64,000 bases of DNA from JAEUKA01 sp044228505 (GCA_044228505.1 JBGAUT010000019.1:42984-106983); one strand, 5' to 3'. Positions 1-8,946 are shown, counted from the stretch's first letter. Numbers and translations: made by a program. The notes: a model not told the origin generated them from the sequence alone.

Positions 1-1
1 T

Positions 2-1363
2 TTACGCGAGGCCGGCTTTTCGGTCCGCCTGATGGCATCGATGGCCGCCTTGTTGGCGAGCCCGCCTGAGGAGCCAATTGATCTGCTGGTCGTTGAGCTG
101 GCGTTCGAGGAAGACTCGGCGGTGCGGGCTTTGCATCAGCTTTGTCCGACGCTGATCCTCGCGGTATCGAAGCCTGCAGAGGATGCCGAGCGGCTGATTC
201 GCACTGGTGCCTACGATGTGTTGCCGTCACCGCTCCGCCTGGCGGAGCTGCTTCTGGCACTGCGCAAGGCCCACGCCAGAGAGTCCGTTCTCGGAGACCG
301 AACGGCCGGTCGCTTTGTTCCGATCCCAGCGGGTCCGAGTGAAGGCGTCGCGTCACTTCAAGGAGTGATTGCCGAGTCGAAGGTGATGCGCGGGCTCTTT
401 TCGCAAGTGGCTCGCGTCGCGGTGCATCCGACCTCGGTGCTGCTGCTCGGCGAATCGGGGACCGGCAAAGAGGTCTTGGCGCGGGCGATTCACCAGCTTT
501 CGCCTCGTCGCAGCGGACCGTTTATTGCCATCAACTGCGGCGCGCTGCCCGAAGCCCTGCTGGAAAGCCTGATGTTTGGCCATGTCCAAGGCTCGTTCAC
601 CGATGCGGTTCGTGATCAGCAAGGCGTCTTTCAGCGGGCCGATGGAGGAACGCTGTTTCTCGATGAGATCGGTGAGCTGCCGCTGGCACTTCAGGTCAAG
701 CTGCTGCGAGCGCTGCAAGAGCACAAGATTCTGCCGCTCGGGGCGCGAGACGAGATTTCCGTTGATGTGCGGCTGATTGCTGCGACGTTGCGCAACCTGT
801 CCAAAGAGGCCGAGGCAAATCGCTTTCGTGCCGATCTGTACTACCGCTTGAGCGTCGTAGAACTACTGGTGCCACCGCTGCGTGAGCGACGAGAAGACAT
901 TCTGCCGCTGGCGCAGCTCTTTCTGCATCGGGCGGCACAACGGCTGGCCCGTCCGATCGTTGGCATCACCGAGTCGGCCCAGCGGGCGCTGCTGCGCTTC
1001 GACTTCCCCGGCAACGTTCGCGAGCTGGAGAACATGATCGAGCGAGCGGTGGTGCTCTGCGATCATACGCAGCTCGACGTCGGTGATTTGCCGTATGGGG
1101 TGGTGCAACCGCGGGGCCATCTGCCGCAGCGGGAGGTGACGGACCGATCCTTGGCCGATGCGGATGCCGTGGTTGCCGAGACCGATGCTGCCCTGGCGAG
1201 CAGTGATCTGTCGGTGAAGGCTGCGACCGCCCGCCTGGAACGCAGCCTGATCGCTCGAGCGCTGCACAAAACACGCGGCAACCGTGCGGCGGCGGCCAGG
1301 CTGCTAGAGCTGTCCCATCGTGCCTTGCTCTACAAGCTGCGTGAGTACGGGCTGGACGAGTAG
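2..1363 (+). CDS. Sigma-54-dependent response regulator (NtrC family), 5' end outside window
   Basis: The reading frame is open from the left edge, with LREAGFSVRL-like receiver residues before the first ATG at 32, so the gene starts upstream of the window. Order of domains: the end of a receiver (to about position 290), a AAA+ sigma-54 activator domain with Walker A GESGTGKE and Walker B GGTLFLDEIGEL, and a C-terminal Fis-type helix-turn-helix (GNRAAAARLLELSHRAL). It should bind an upstream enhancer and remodel sigma-54 RNA polymerase. Two oddities: the segment where the phospho-accepting Asp is expected reads DLLVVEL, giving Glu, and the GAFTGA loop that contacts sigma-54 reads GSFTDA. Phosphorylation control may therefore be absent or different. 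The family call is firm; the target genes are unknown. Confidence 0.92.
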   Translation, partial: LREAGFSVRLMASMAALLASPPEEPIDLLVVELAFEEDSAVRALHQLCPTLILAVSKPAEDAERLIRTGAYDVLPSPLRLAELLLALRKAHARESVLGDRTAGRFVPIPAGPSEGVASLQGVIAESKVMRGLFSQVARVAVHPTSVLLLGESGTGKEVLARAIHQLSPRRSGPFIAINCGALPEALLESLMFGHVQGSFTDAVRDQQGVFQRADGGTLFLDEIGELPLALQVKLLRALQEHKILPLGARDEISVDVRLIAATLRNLSKEAEANRFRADLYYRLSVVELLVPPLRERREDILPLAQLFLHRAAQRLARPIVGITESAQRALLRFDFPGNVRELENMIERAVVLCDHTQLDVGDLPYGVVQPRGHLPQREVTDRSLADADAVVAETDAALASSDLSVKAATARLERSLIARALHKTRGNRAAAARLLELSHRALLYKLREYGLDE

Positions 1364-1445
1364 TCGGGCCAAACCAAGCTCGGGCCCCGCCTCAGGCGAG
1401 GAGATCGATTGACCACGGGCCTAAAAAGCCGGTAAAAATGTACGT

Positions 1446-1802
1446 ATGTTCCGAGATAGCTTGCGCACCCTTGTAGAGAAGTCTGATGGCGCGGTTGCAG
1501 GTCTGCTGATGGGCTTTGACGGCATCGCTGTCGAAAGCTACGCCAAGGACGCCCAGAAGCTCGACATCCAGACCGTCGGCATGGAGTTTTCGTTCATCCT
1601 TGCCCAGGTCAAAAAGGCTGCCGACATCATTGAGGGCGGTGCCGTAGAGGAAGTCAGCATCCGCACCGAGAAGCTGACCCTGCTCATTCGCGTCCTGTCG
1701 AAGGACTACTTTGTGGCGCTCGCGCTGGCACCCACCGGGAACACCGGCAAAGGTCGCTACCTGCTGCGCGTTACGGCTCCGCAGATCCAAGCAGAGCTGT
1801 AA
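1446..1802 (+). CDS. Roadblock/LC7 domain protein (MglB-like family)
   Basis: A 118-residue protein the size of a single roadblock/LC7 domain. The recognisable core is GAVAGLLMGFDGIAVESY at residues 15-32, followed by the long helix around EFSFILAQVKKAADII and the strand pair ending TLLIRVL. Members of this family dimerise and regulate Ras-like GTPases; MglB is the GTPase-activating partner of MglA in myxobacteria. No MglA-like GTPase lies next to it here, so its partner is unknown. It follows the sigma-54 activator by 82 bp on the same strand. The ATG at 1446 has only a weak ribosome binding site. Confidence 0.85.
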   Translation: MFRDSLRTLVEKSDGAVAGLLMGFDGIAVESYAKDAQKLDIQTVGMEFSFILAQVKKAADIIEGGAVEEVSIRTEKLTLLIRVLSKDYFVALALAPTGNTGKGRYLLRVTAPQIQAEL

Positions 1803-1803
1803 T

Positions 1804-1858
1804 CTCGTTGGCCTAACGAGTATATCTAAACTCTATGTGCTTGATGTACATAGGGTTT
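1804..1858 (+). terminator. Two consecutive hairpins after the roadblock gene
   Basis: CTCGTT (1804-1809) and AACGAG (1815-1820) form a perfect 6-bp stem with a 5-nt loop starting 2 nt after the roadblock stop codon. A second inverted repeat, AAACTCTATGT (1828-1838) with ACATAGGGTTT (1848-1858), gives 11 pairs including one G-T. Neither is followed by a run of T, so they may be a Rho-assisted terminator or mRNA-stabilising structure rather than a classical intrinsic terminator. The segment up to 1907 is clearly AT-rich. Confidence 0.5.
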
Positions 1859-1907
1859 ATCAGGTTATCCATTCGAGTCGCTGTTCTTTTATGATATATT
1901 TCTCTTT

Positions 1908-2669
1908 ATGAGAAAATATCTATTCGAGAACTTAGCTTCCTTGAAATCACGTGCTGCTCGGTTTGCTTGCGCATTGGCGCTGCTTGGTGCTGCTGCTACC
2001 GGCTGTGGGGCTGTCACGGAGCAAGAGCTTGCCCTCGCTGAGCAGACCCTTCACTACGATCTCAAGCTGAACTTGAGCATCCCCGGCACCTATCAGGGAT
2101 TGAAGGTTCCGTGCGCGAATTTATTTGGCATTCAGTGTGCCGCATTGCCCGGCCTGTTGGGATTGACCACTAGCTACCAAGTGACCGGTCTATGCGACGA
2201 ACCGACGATGCTGTGCGCGGGCGATATCAAGCTGCTCGTGCTGTTCGTCGTCGATTTTTCGAAAGATCCGGCCTTTACGAGCGGCTTTGCTCAGTCGAAC
2301 GCGGACAACATGCGCGACGTGCAGCTCTTCTACACGGCAATAAGCGGCGTCGACATCGACATCACCAAGATCGAAACCTTCATCGGCCCGGACGGAATCC
2401 GTAGCACCACGGATCCTCGCGCCGTGTATCTGGGTACCGTCGGTCCGTTGGCGCGCAAAGGGCAGATCACCGACAACGGCAATCCACTGCCAGTGCCCGA
2501 TGGTTCTCCGGCACACGATGTGTTCGTGGGGGCCGTGCGCGATCCCTCGAAGCCGCTCAACGTTCTGATGGCAGTGACCGCCCGCTATCTGTCAGGCGAC
2601 CCGGTGCCGTCGGCGGGGACGATCGACGTCAAGCTCAAGCCTGTCGTCAAGATGCTAAAGAAGGACTAG
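1908..2669 (+). CDS. Predicted lipoprotein of unknown function
   Basis: A 253-residue protein with a basic N-terminus, a hydrophobic stretch (FACALALLGAAA) and a lipobox-like ATGC with Cys at about residue 33, so it is probably a lipoprotein. The mature part has a beta-rich look (LHYDLKLNLSIPGTY) and four further cysteines in the first half that may form disulfides. I do not recognise a family. An AT-rich stretch just upstream (TATGAT near 1890) may supply its promoter. It converges with the RlmL-like gene; the two 3' ends overlap by 23 bp. Confidence 0.7.
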   Translation: MRKYLFENLASLKSRAARFACALALLGAAATGCGAVTEQELALAEQTLHYDLKLNLSIPGTYQGLKVPCANLFGIQCAALPGLLGLTTSYQVTGLCDEPTMLCAGDIKLLVLFVVDFSKDPAFTSGFAQSNADNMRDVQLFYTAISGVDIDITKIETFIGPDGIRSTTDPRAVYLGTVGPLARKGQITDNGNPLPVPDGSPAHDVFVGAVRDPSKPLNVLMAVTARYLSGDPVPSAGTIDVKLKPVVKMLKKD

Positions 2670-3816
2670 GCGCTGGCGCTAAGTCAGGCTTTCCGACGGA
2701 AAACAGGCCGACACGGAGCCCACCGTTGCGGAGCCAGTGAACACTGCGGACCGTTCCAGCGGCCGAAGCAAGCTGCGCAGTGGTGGTAAACACCGACAGT
2801 CGAAAACCTGGTGAGCGACGGGAAAGCGCACCGAGCGATCGGTAGGTATCGATGAGTCGCGGATCGCGCAATCGCTTGCCGTAGGGCGGGTTGCACAAGA
2901 TCAGCCCCTGTTCGACGGGCGAGAGTCTCAGATTGCGAACATCGATGCACTGAAGCTGAAGGTGCGCAAGGACTCCGGCTCGGTCGGCGTTTCGACGGGC
3001 CAGATCCAGTACTTTCGGATCGCGATCGCTTACGAAGATCGGCTGAGCCAACTGAACCCGCTCGGATCGGCGGGCTTCGTCGGTAATTTGTTGCCAGAGC
3101 AGCGGTGAATAGCTGGCCCAGTCTTGAAAAGCAAAGCTTCGTCCGATGCCAGGGGCGCGCTGTAGGGCAAACATCGCAGCTTCGATGGCCAGCGTTGCCG
3201 CCCCACACATTGGGTCGCAGAACGCCAGCGTGGGGGCATAGCCCGCAAGCTCAAGGAGCGCCGGTGCCAGCGTCTCACGCAGCGGTGCACCACCATCTTC
3301 GAGTCGATAGCCACGACGGTGCAGTAGCTCACCCGAGCTATCGATGGACACGGTGAATCGATCGGAGTCACCTCGGATGAAGACATGCAATAGCGGAGCA
3401 TCTTCGTCGAGAGTTGTGGACAGCCCCGCGTCAGCTAGCGCAAGCTCGACGCGTTCGATGATGGCACCGCTGTGGATCAGCCGACAGCGATGGGCCGTCG
3501 CCGATACCCGAAGGCGTACCGCCGATCGGACAAACGATTGAATCGGCAGGGCGGAGGTCTTGCGGCGCAGCTCCTCGAAGTGCAGCGCACGTACCGTACC
3601 GATCCGTACCAGCACCCGAGTGGCTAGGCGCGACCAGAGATTGACACGGTACAGTGTCGATAGATCTCCGTGTAGCATCACCCCGCCGGGAACCTCACGC
3701 GGCTGCGCGGCTGGAACGATCTGCAGAAGCTCGCGAGCAAGGCTTCCCTCCATTCCCGGAGCGGCGATCGCGAACAGCTCAAGCCGCGTCGAGGATGGCA
3801 AAGAAGCGCTCCACAT
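2647..3816 (-). CDS. THUMP-domain class I methyltransferase, RlmL/YpsC-like
   Basis: About 389 residues. The N-terminal part (ELFAIAAPGMEGSLARELL) is the ferredoxin-like/THUMP region that binds RNA. The C-terminal half has the SAM fold with FCDPMCGAATLAIEAA and the catalytic NPPYG motif typical of N2-guanine RNA methylation. Family members (RlmL N-domain, YpsC) modify 23S rRNA. I chose the ATG at 3816 because the open frame upstream lies inside the aminotransferase gene and does not resemble the family; a TTG near 3802 is another option. It overlaps the 3' end of the aminotransferase by 38 bp and is probably the last gene of the prfB operon. Confidence 0.85.
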   Translation of the reverse strand: MWSASLPSSTRLELFAIAAPGMEGSLARELLQIVPAAQPREVPGGVMLHGDLSTLYRVNLWSRLATRVLVRIGTVRALHFEELRRKTSALPIQSFVRSAVRLRVSATAHRCRLIHSGAIIERVELALADAGLSTTLDEDAPLLHVFIRGDSDRFTVSIDSSGELLHRRGYRLEDGGAPLRETLAPALLELAGYAPTLAFCDPMCGAATLAIEAAMFALQRAPGIGRSFAFQDWASYSPLLWQQITDEARRSERVQLAQPIFVSDRDPKVLDLARRNADRAGVLAHLQLQCIDVRNLRLSPVEQGLILCNPPYGKRLRDPRLIDTYRSLGALSRRSPGFRLSVFTTTAQLASAAGTVRSVHWLRNGGLRVGLFSVGKPDLAPAPSPSLAS

Positions 3817-4921
3817 CGCTTGGCTGATTGAAAGCGTGAGGCGACAGGCGAATCCCACCTGCGCGACGGGCACAAGCGACTTTGTTTGCGCTCAAGCGGG
3901 CCGCTACCGCATCCACGTTGCCTCTCGGTATGAACGTGACGATTGGCGAGCGGAGAGCGCTTCCCACCGGTAGTAGCAGCCTGGCACCACGCGTCGCCAG
4001 TCCAGTGATCAAGCGATCGGAGATTCGCAGCGCGGCCTGATGCACGTTATCGATGCCAAGCGCTAGCAGTCGATCGACGGCAGCCGCACCGGCCACAGAG
4101 GCGAGCAGGGGAGGGGCACCTGGCTCGAACCGCTTGGCATCGGATCGCGGCGCGCGGCTGGGATCGACTGGATCGTCTGGAGTCCCGTAGGTCATTGCAC
4201 CATGCAGAAGCGGCGTTAGCTCGGCCGCTCGTCTCGGTGCCAGCGCCAGCAAACCCTGACCGAGCGGCCCGCACAACCATTTGTGGGTGCCACCGCACAC
4301 GGCATCAACACCCATGCTCGTGAGATCAAACGGCAACACACCGAGCCCCTGAATGGCATCCACCACCAGCCAGGCACCCACCCGACGACACGCTTGGCCA
4401 AGGGCTGGCAGATCGAGCACGGCACCGGTCTGGAACTGCACCCACGACACCGCAACCACCCGAGTCTGTGGGCCAATCGCAGCGAGGAGGCTTTCGGTCG
4501 GCAGGCTAAAATCGGGCTGTGAGCGCACCACCCGGAGTAGCGCCGACGCTCGCTGGGCCGCGACGTGCCAGGGATACGCGTTCGACGGGTATTCCTGATC
4601 CGCAATGACGATCTCATCACCGGGACGGAGCGACAGACCGAGTGCGACCTGCGAGATGGCCGCCGCACAGGTCTGCATCATCGCCACATCCTCTGGCCGC
4701 GCCCCAGTCAATCGCGCAAACGAGACCCGAGCCTGCTCGTAGAGCCGCAACGCTGCATCGAGATCGAACCAACCTCGGCGAAGGTGAAGGCTCATCTTCT
4801 GGATTGCGGCCTCGGCATATCGGCTCATCGGGGCGACGCCCGCGTTGTTGAACAGCACCACGTCTGGGTCGAACCCGAAGTCGGTGCGAAACTGCTCACT
4901 GACGGACTGGGCAGCATCCAT
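3779..4921 (-). CDS. Class V aminotransferase (PLP enzyme; cysteine desulfurase/isopenicillin-N epimerase-like)
   Basis: 380 residues with fold-type I PLP architecture. Near the N-terminus is LFNNAGVAPMS, the substrate-loop region of class V enzymes. The Asp that contacts the PLP nitrogen is in WLVVDAIQG, and the Schiff-base lysine is in GGTHKWL. A clear NifS/SufS active-site Cys loop is not obvious, so the protein is closer to the broad isopenicillin N epimerase/kynureninase-like group than to a proven cysteine desulfurase. The substrate cannot be assigned. It begins 3 bp after the prfB stop and overlaps the RlmL-like gene, indicating one transcript. Confidence 0.8.
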   Translation of the reverse strand: MDAAQSVSEQFRTDFGFDPDVVLFNNAGVAPMSRYAEAAIQKMSLHLRRGWFDLDAALRLYEQARVSFARLTGARPEDVAMMQTCAAAISQVALGLSLRPGDEIVIADQEYPSNAYPWHVAAQRASALLRVVRSQPDFSLPTESLLAAIGPQTRVVAVSWVQFQTGAVLDLPALGQACRRVGAWLVVDAIQGLGVLPFDLTSMGVDAVCGGTHKWLCGPLGQGLLALAPRRAAELTPLLHGAMTYGTPDDPVDPSRAPRSDAKRFEPGAPPLLASVAGAAAVDRLLALGIDNVHQAALRISDRLITGLATRGARLLLPVGSALRSPIVTFIPRGNVDAVAARLSANKVACARRAGGIRLSPHAFNQPSDVERFFAILDAA

Positions 4922-4924
4922 GGA

Positions 4925-6032
4925 TTATCCTGCGGCCTGAATCAGGTAGGCTTTGATGAACTCGTCAAGATCTCCGTCAAGAACGGCGTCGACATTGCCA
5001 AGCTTCAGCTCGCTGCGGTGGTCGGTGACCAGTCGATACGGAGCCAGTACGTAGGAGCGAATCTGGCTGCCCCACTCGATCGCTTTTTTGTGGCTGTTGG
5101 CTTCGTCGATCTTGGCCTCTTGCTCGCGTAGCTTTTGGGCATAGAGCATCGCTCGCAGCATCTTCATCGCCGTCGAGCGGTTCTTGTGCTGGGAGCGTTC
5201 GGACTGGCACTTGGCGACGAGTCCAGTTGGCTTGTGGATGAGCCGAACCGCGCTTTCAGTTTTGTTGACGTGCTGACCTCCCGCCCCACCCGAGCGCATC
5301 GTCTGGATTTCAATGTCTTCCTCACGGATGTCGATCTCGATCGAGTCGTCAATCTCTGGGTAGACAAAGACCGCCGCAAACGCGGTGTGCCGGCGAGCGT
5401 TCGAGTCAAACGGTGAGATCCGAACCAAGCGATGCACGCCACTTTCCGCTTTGAGATATCCAAAGGAGTTCTGTCCGCGCACCGCAAAGCTGACGGACTT
5501 GATCCCGGCCTCTTCGCCCTCTTGGAGATCCAGCTCTTCGATGGCAAAGCCGCGTCGCTCGGCCCAGCGGTAATACATCCGCCGCAGCATATCGGCCCAG
5601 TCCTGCGCATCGACACCGCCCGCACCCGCATTGATCGATACCAGCGCATCGGTGTGATCTTGCTCGCCGGACAGCATCCGACGTAGCTCCATCGTTGCCA
5701 CGCCTTCTTCGACGTGCCTCGCTTGTTTGAGTGACTCTGCGGCCTCGCCTTCGTCTTGCACTTCCTCGGCCAGATCGAGCAGTACCTTGGCGTCTTGCAA
5801 CTCACGCGATAGGCGTTGCCACTCACCAACGGTCTGTTTATGACCAGACTGCTCACGAAGCAGGGTCTGCGCCTTTTCCTGTTGGTTCCAGAACGAGGGG
5901 TCGGCGGAAAGCTGTTCGATTTCGAGCAGCCGCTCCTCTAGCTTCTCGATGTCAAAGATGCCCTCGGAGAGCAGTGAGCCGCTCCCCAAGGGACTCCAGT
6001 AGTTCGTGGGTCTTTTGAGTCTCAATGGCCAT
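4925..6032 (-). CDS. prfB: Peptide chain release factor 2, made by programmed +1 frameshift
   Basis: RF2 terminates translation at UGA and UAA. The main reading frame (4925-5953) carries the SPF stop-recognition motif (RISPFDSN) and the catalytic GGQ (GGAGGQHVNKTES). The true start is the ATG at 6030-6032, which opens a 26-codon zero frame (MAIETQKTHELLESLGERLT then ALRGHL) ending in an in-frame UGA at 5952-5954. A +1 shift at CTT-TGA-C joins it to DIEKLEERL. The joined product is 368 residues, matching the family length (365 in E. coli), and the pre-shift ALRGHL parallels the E. coli LRGYL. A simple open frame to 6133 exists but translates to non-homologous residues. It is first in an operon with the aminotransferase and the RlmL-like methyltransferase. 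Confidence 0.96.
5951..5966 (-). promoter_or_regulatory. prfB +1 programmed frameshift site
   Basis: On the minus strand the sequence is CGAGGGCATCTTTGAC. It holds a Shine-Dalgarno-like GAGGG three bases before the slippery CTT codon, then the UGA stop and a C, which makes termination weak. This is the conserved RF2 autoregulation site: when RF2 is scarce the ribosome pauses at UGA and slips forward one base. Confidence 0.95.
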
Positions 6033-6286
6033 GTGAGTGCGAAAGGAACTAGCACAAAAGCGGTAGGCCCGGGCGGCTGGAATGGGAGAAGCGGCGGAAT
6101 CGATGATGCTGAGCAGTCCAGCTCACAACTCATGGCATGGTCGGACCAAAAAAGGAGACGGCTTTTTGAGGGTTTATCAGCAGCGGAATGTGGTCGGTGC
6201 CTTGCGTCGGTGCAGAGCTTGACTCTTGCGCAAAAGGCACAGGTGGTGGTATAGGCGGAGATACATTTTGGTAGGAATCCACGGAA

Positions 6287-6317
6287 GGTGGGCCCGCCCG
6301 GACCCGCCTTTTTTTTT
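6287..6317 (+). terminator. Intrinsic-terminator-like hairpin (possible attenuator) before rimP
   Basis: GGTGGG (6287-6292) pairs with CCCGCC (6303-6308) and is followed directly by nine T residues (6309-6317). This is a textbook intrinsic terminator. It sits only 11 nt before the rimP start codon, with the ribosome binding site (AAAGAAG) immediately after the T run. No gene on the plus strand ends upstream, since prfB diverges, so it most likely acts as an attenuator of the rimP-nusA-infB operon. Confidence 0.75.
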
Positions 6318-6327
6318 GAAAGAAGCC

Positions 6328-6843
6328 ATGAAACCCGTTGACCTCAAAGCCCTGCACAAGCTGATCGAGCCTGCCGTAGACGGACAGGGGTACGAGCTTG
6401 TCGATGTGGAATGGACCCGTGGTCCTTCGGGCTGTGTGCTGCGCGTGACGTTTGATCGACTTCCAGGGCAAGGTCATGTCGGTCATCAAGACTGTGTGAC
6501 GATCTCGCGAGAAGTGTCCGCTCTTCTTGATGTGCATGATCTGCTACCCGGCGCATACAGCTTGGAAGTCAGCTCGCCAGGTGTTGACCGACCCCTGAAG
6601 AAGAGCGCCGACTTTGCGCGCTTCATTGGCAAAAAGGCCAAGATTCGGCTTCGTCCTGATGCGGAGCGGTCGTTCTCGCTGCAAGGACCACGGGCACCCG
6701 ATTCGGTGCCGCGCCGGAACTATTCTGGGACGATCGAAGCGGTCGACGGCGACAAGGTAAAAATTGCGGTCGAAGGTGCCGGAAGCTTTGAACTTTTCAT
6801 CGATGAAATCGAAAAAGCAAACGCGGTATTTGAGTTCGTCTGA
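6328..6843 (+). CDS. rimP: Ribosome maturation factor RimP
   Basis: 171 residues from the ATG at 6328, preceded by AAAGAAG. The N-terminal domain has the typical LHKLIEPAVDGQGYELVDVEW start and RVTFD, and the centre carries YSLEVSSPGVDRPLK, the family hallmark. The C-terminal part is the SH3-like domain with NYSGTIEAV. RimP assists 30S subunit maturation. An in-frame extension to 6226 crosses the terminator hairpin and is not coding. It heads the rimP-nusA-ylxR-infB-ylxP operon. Confidence 0.95.
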   Translation: MKPVDLKALHKLIEPAVDGQGYELVDVEWTRGPSGCVLRVTFDRLPGQGHVGHQDCVTISREVSALLDVHDLLPGAYSLEVSSPGVDRPLKKSADFARFIGKKAKIRLRPDAERSFSLQGPRAPDSVPRRNYSGTIEAVDGDKVKIAVEGAGSFELFIDEIEKANAVFEFV

Positions 6844-6926
6844 CAGCAGCTAGAGCCAGAGGCGACAACGCACAGGCCAGGACGAATCGGCCAAGACGCA
6901 TAGGCCAGGAAGCAAGGTAAGACGCG

Positions 6927-8558
6927 ATGCAACCCAACCTCTCGATGGTGCTTGAGCAAGTAGGTAAGGACAAAGGGATCGACAAGAAGATCCTTGTCCA
7001 AACGCTCGAGCAGGCCATCATGACCGCTGCCAAGAAAGTCTTTGGCCTCGAGCGCGAGCTTGAGGCGCAGTTCAATGAAGACAGCGGGCAAGTGGACCTG
7101 TTCCAGGTCTGCATTGTCACCGAATCGGCGGGCATCAAGGGTCGTGATATTGCCAAGGTGGACGCCGACCGTCAGGGTCTGCGCGCCGAGGTGGGCGACG
7201 AGCTGCTCTTTCAGATCTTCTATACCGATGGCGACTCCGATAAGGCCTCTGAGCAAGAGCGCAAATACGGCGACATCCTCGATCTACACGACACCATCAA
7301 ACGCTTTGGTCGCATCGCCGCTCAGACCGCCAAGCAAGTGATCATTCAGCGTATCCGCGAGGCGGAACGTGAAAACACCTTCAATGAGTATCGCGACCGC
7401 AAAGGTGAGCTCATTAACGGTACCGTTCGTCGGTTCGAGCGCGGCAACATCATTGTTGATCTCGGAAAGACCGAGGCGATCTTGCCGGTGCGCGAGCAGG
7501 TGCCTCGCGAAAACTACCGGATCGGCGACCGAATCATGGCCTACGTCGTCGACATCGAGAAAAATGCGCGTGGACCCCAGATTGTGATGTCGCGTGCCTC
7601 GAAGGGCCTGCTCGAAAAGCTGTTCGAGCAAGAGGTCAGCGAGATCTACGAAAAGATCGTGCGAATCGAATCGTCGGCGCGTGAGCCCGGTTCCCGCAGC
7701 AAGATTGCGGTGAGTTCTCGTGATCGGGATGTCGATCCCGTTGGTGCCTGCGTGGGCATCAAGGGTTCGCGGGTCCAAGCGGTGGTTCAAGAACTGCGCG
7801 GCGAGAAAATCGACATCGTTCCTTATAGCGAAGATCCAGCCCGCTTCGTCTGCAATGCGATCGCGCCTGCGGAAGTTTCGCGGGTCGTGATCGATGCCGA
7901 AAATCACACCATGGAGCTGATTGTCCCTGACGATAAGCTCAGTTTGGCAATCGGCAAAAAGGGTCAGAACGTACGGCTTGCCTCGCAGCTTACCGGATGG
8001 CGGATTGATATCCATGCCGAGAGCCGTGTTCGCGAGATGGAGCAGGTCGAGCGGCAGGTTCTCGCCGGGCTGGATGGCTCGTCAGAGGAAATGTCGAGTA
8101 CGCTGTTCCGGCTGGGCTGGCGGTCGGTTTCCGATCTGGCGGAGGCGCGGATCGATGATCTGCGCAACGTCCCGGGAGTAGGCGGGGAGACTGGCGCAAT
8201 GCGTCTCAAAGAGGCAGCGCTTGGCTTCGTCAACGAGGAGCGCCGCAAGCGTGGTGAGCCTCCGCTACAGCCGAGCGAGCGACCGGCGCGGGCCGAGCTT
8301 GCGCCGAGTGGACCTGCCCGGCACGAGCCGGCTCCGAGCCGCATTCCGGCACCGTCTCCCGTCATGGCACCATCGAGTCCGCTGCCGGGAATTGATCCCG
8401 ACATCGTGGCTCGGCTGATGGATGTTGGATATACGACGCTGGAGTCGATGGAAGAGGAAGACGAGGAACGCCTGGCTCAGGCTGCGGACCTCACCCTCGA
8501 CGAAGCGCGTGATGTGAAGCGTCGTGTGACGCGACTTTTGAAGCGGGGCGGCCGCTAA
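6927..8558 (+). CDS. nusA: Transcription termination/antitermination factor NusA
   Basis: 543 residues. The N-terminal RNA-polymerase-binding domain spans about 1-125 (EQAIMTAAKKVFG), followed by an S1 domain (GTVRRFERGNIIVDLG), two KH domains (GACVGIKGSRVQAVVQELRG and LAIGKKGQNVRLASQLTGW), and two C-terminal helix-hairpin-helix repeats separated by a Pro/Ala-rich linker at about 440-480. The second repeat (VARLMDVGYTTLESMEEE) ends the protein. The tail resembles the extended NusA of E. coli more than the short Gram-positive form. NusA controls pausing, termination and antitermination, and in other bacteria autoregulates this operon, which fits the hairpin before rimP. Confidence 0.96.
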   Translation: MQPNLSMVLEQVGKDKGIDKKILVQTLEQAIMTAAKKVFGLERELEAQFNEDSGQVDLFQVCIVTESAGIKGRDIAKVDADRQGLRAEVGDELLFQIFYTDGDSDKASEQERKYGDILDLHDTIKRFGRIAAQTAKQVIIQRIREAERENTFNEYRDRKGELINGTVRRFERGNIIVDLGKTEAILPVREQVPRENYRIGDRIMAYVVDIEKNARGPQIVMSRASKGLLEKLFEQEVSEIYEKIVRIESSAREPGSRSKIAVSSRDRDVDPVGACVGIKGSRVQAVVQELRGEKIDIVPYSEDPARFVCNAIAPAEVSRVVIDAENHTMELIVPDDKLSLAIGKKGQNVRLASQLTGWRIDIHAESRVREMEQVERQVLAGLDGSSEEMSSTLFRLGWRSVSDLAEARIDDLRNVPGVGGETGAMRLKEAALGFVNEERRKRGEPPLQPSERPARAELAPSGPARHEPAPSRIPAPSPVMAPSSPLPGIDPDIVARLMDVGYTTLESMEEEDEERLAQAADLTLDEARDVKRRVTRLLKRGGR

Positions 8559-8584
8559 CAGGGCGGATCGAGGAATCCCAGTCC

Positions 8585-8946
8585 ATGGTGGAAGCCGTAA
8601 CAGCAGCTTTGGCTCAGACGCAGTTCGAGTGTCGGCATGTGCCGATGCGGACTTGCGTGGGGTGTCGCAAGGTCGATGCCCAGGCTGAACTGCTCCGCGC
8701 TGTATCAGATCAGAGCGGGCGGCTTCTGTTTCGGCTGGGTCATCGGCAGGCCGGTCGTGGTACGTACGTGCATCGTCGGATGCGATGCATCGAGGCAGCT
8801 CTAAAAGGCGGATTTGCGCGATCGCTGCGGCGCACTGTCCAGGTTGGTGATGTCGCAGCGCTCTACCAACTTGCTGCCGTCGATGACGGATCGCAGCCGG
8901 GCTCGCAGGCCCCTGCGCGTAGCTTGAAGAATCAGGACAACCATTC

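Noticed and set aside
6033..6133. prfB start at 6133 without frameshift
   Set aside because: Residues from that start are not RF2-like, whereas the 26-codon frame from 6032 matches the conserved pre-shift peptide and frameshift site.
6040..6286. tRNA gene before rimP, as in E. coli metY
   Set aside because: No cloverleaf or T-loop GTTCGA sequence was found in this stretch, nor did I see a tRNA elsewhere in the window.
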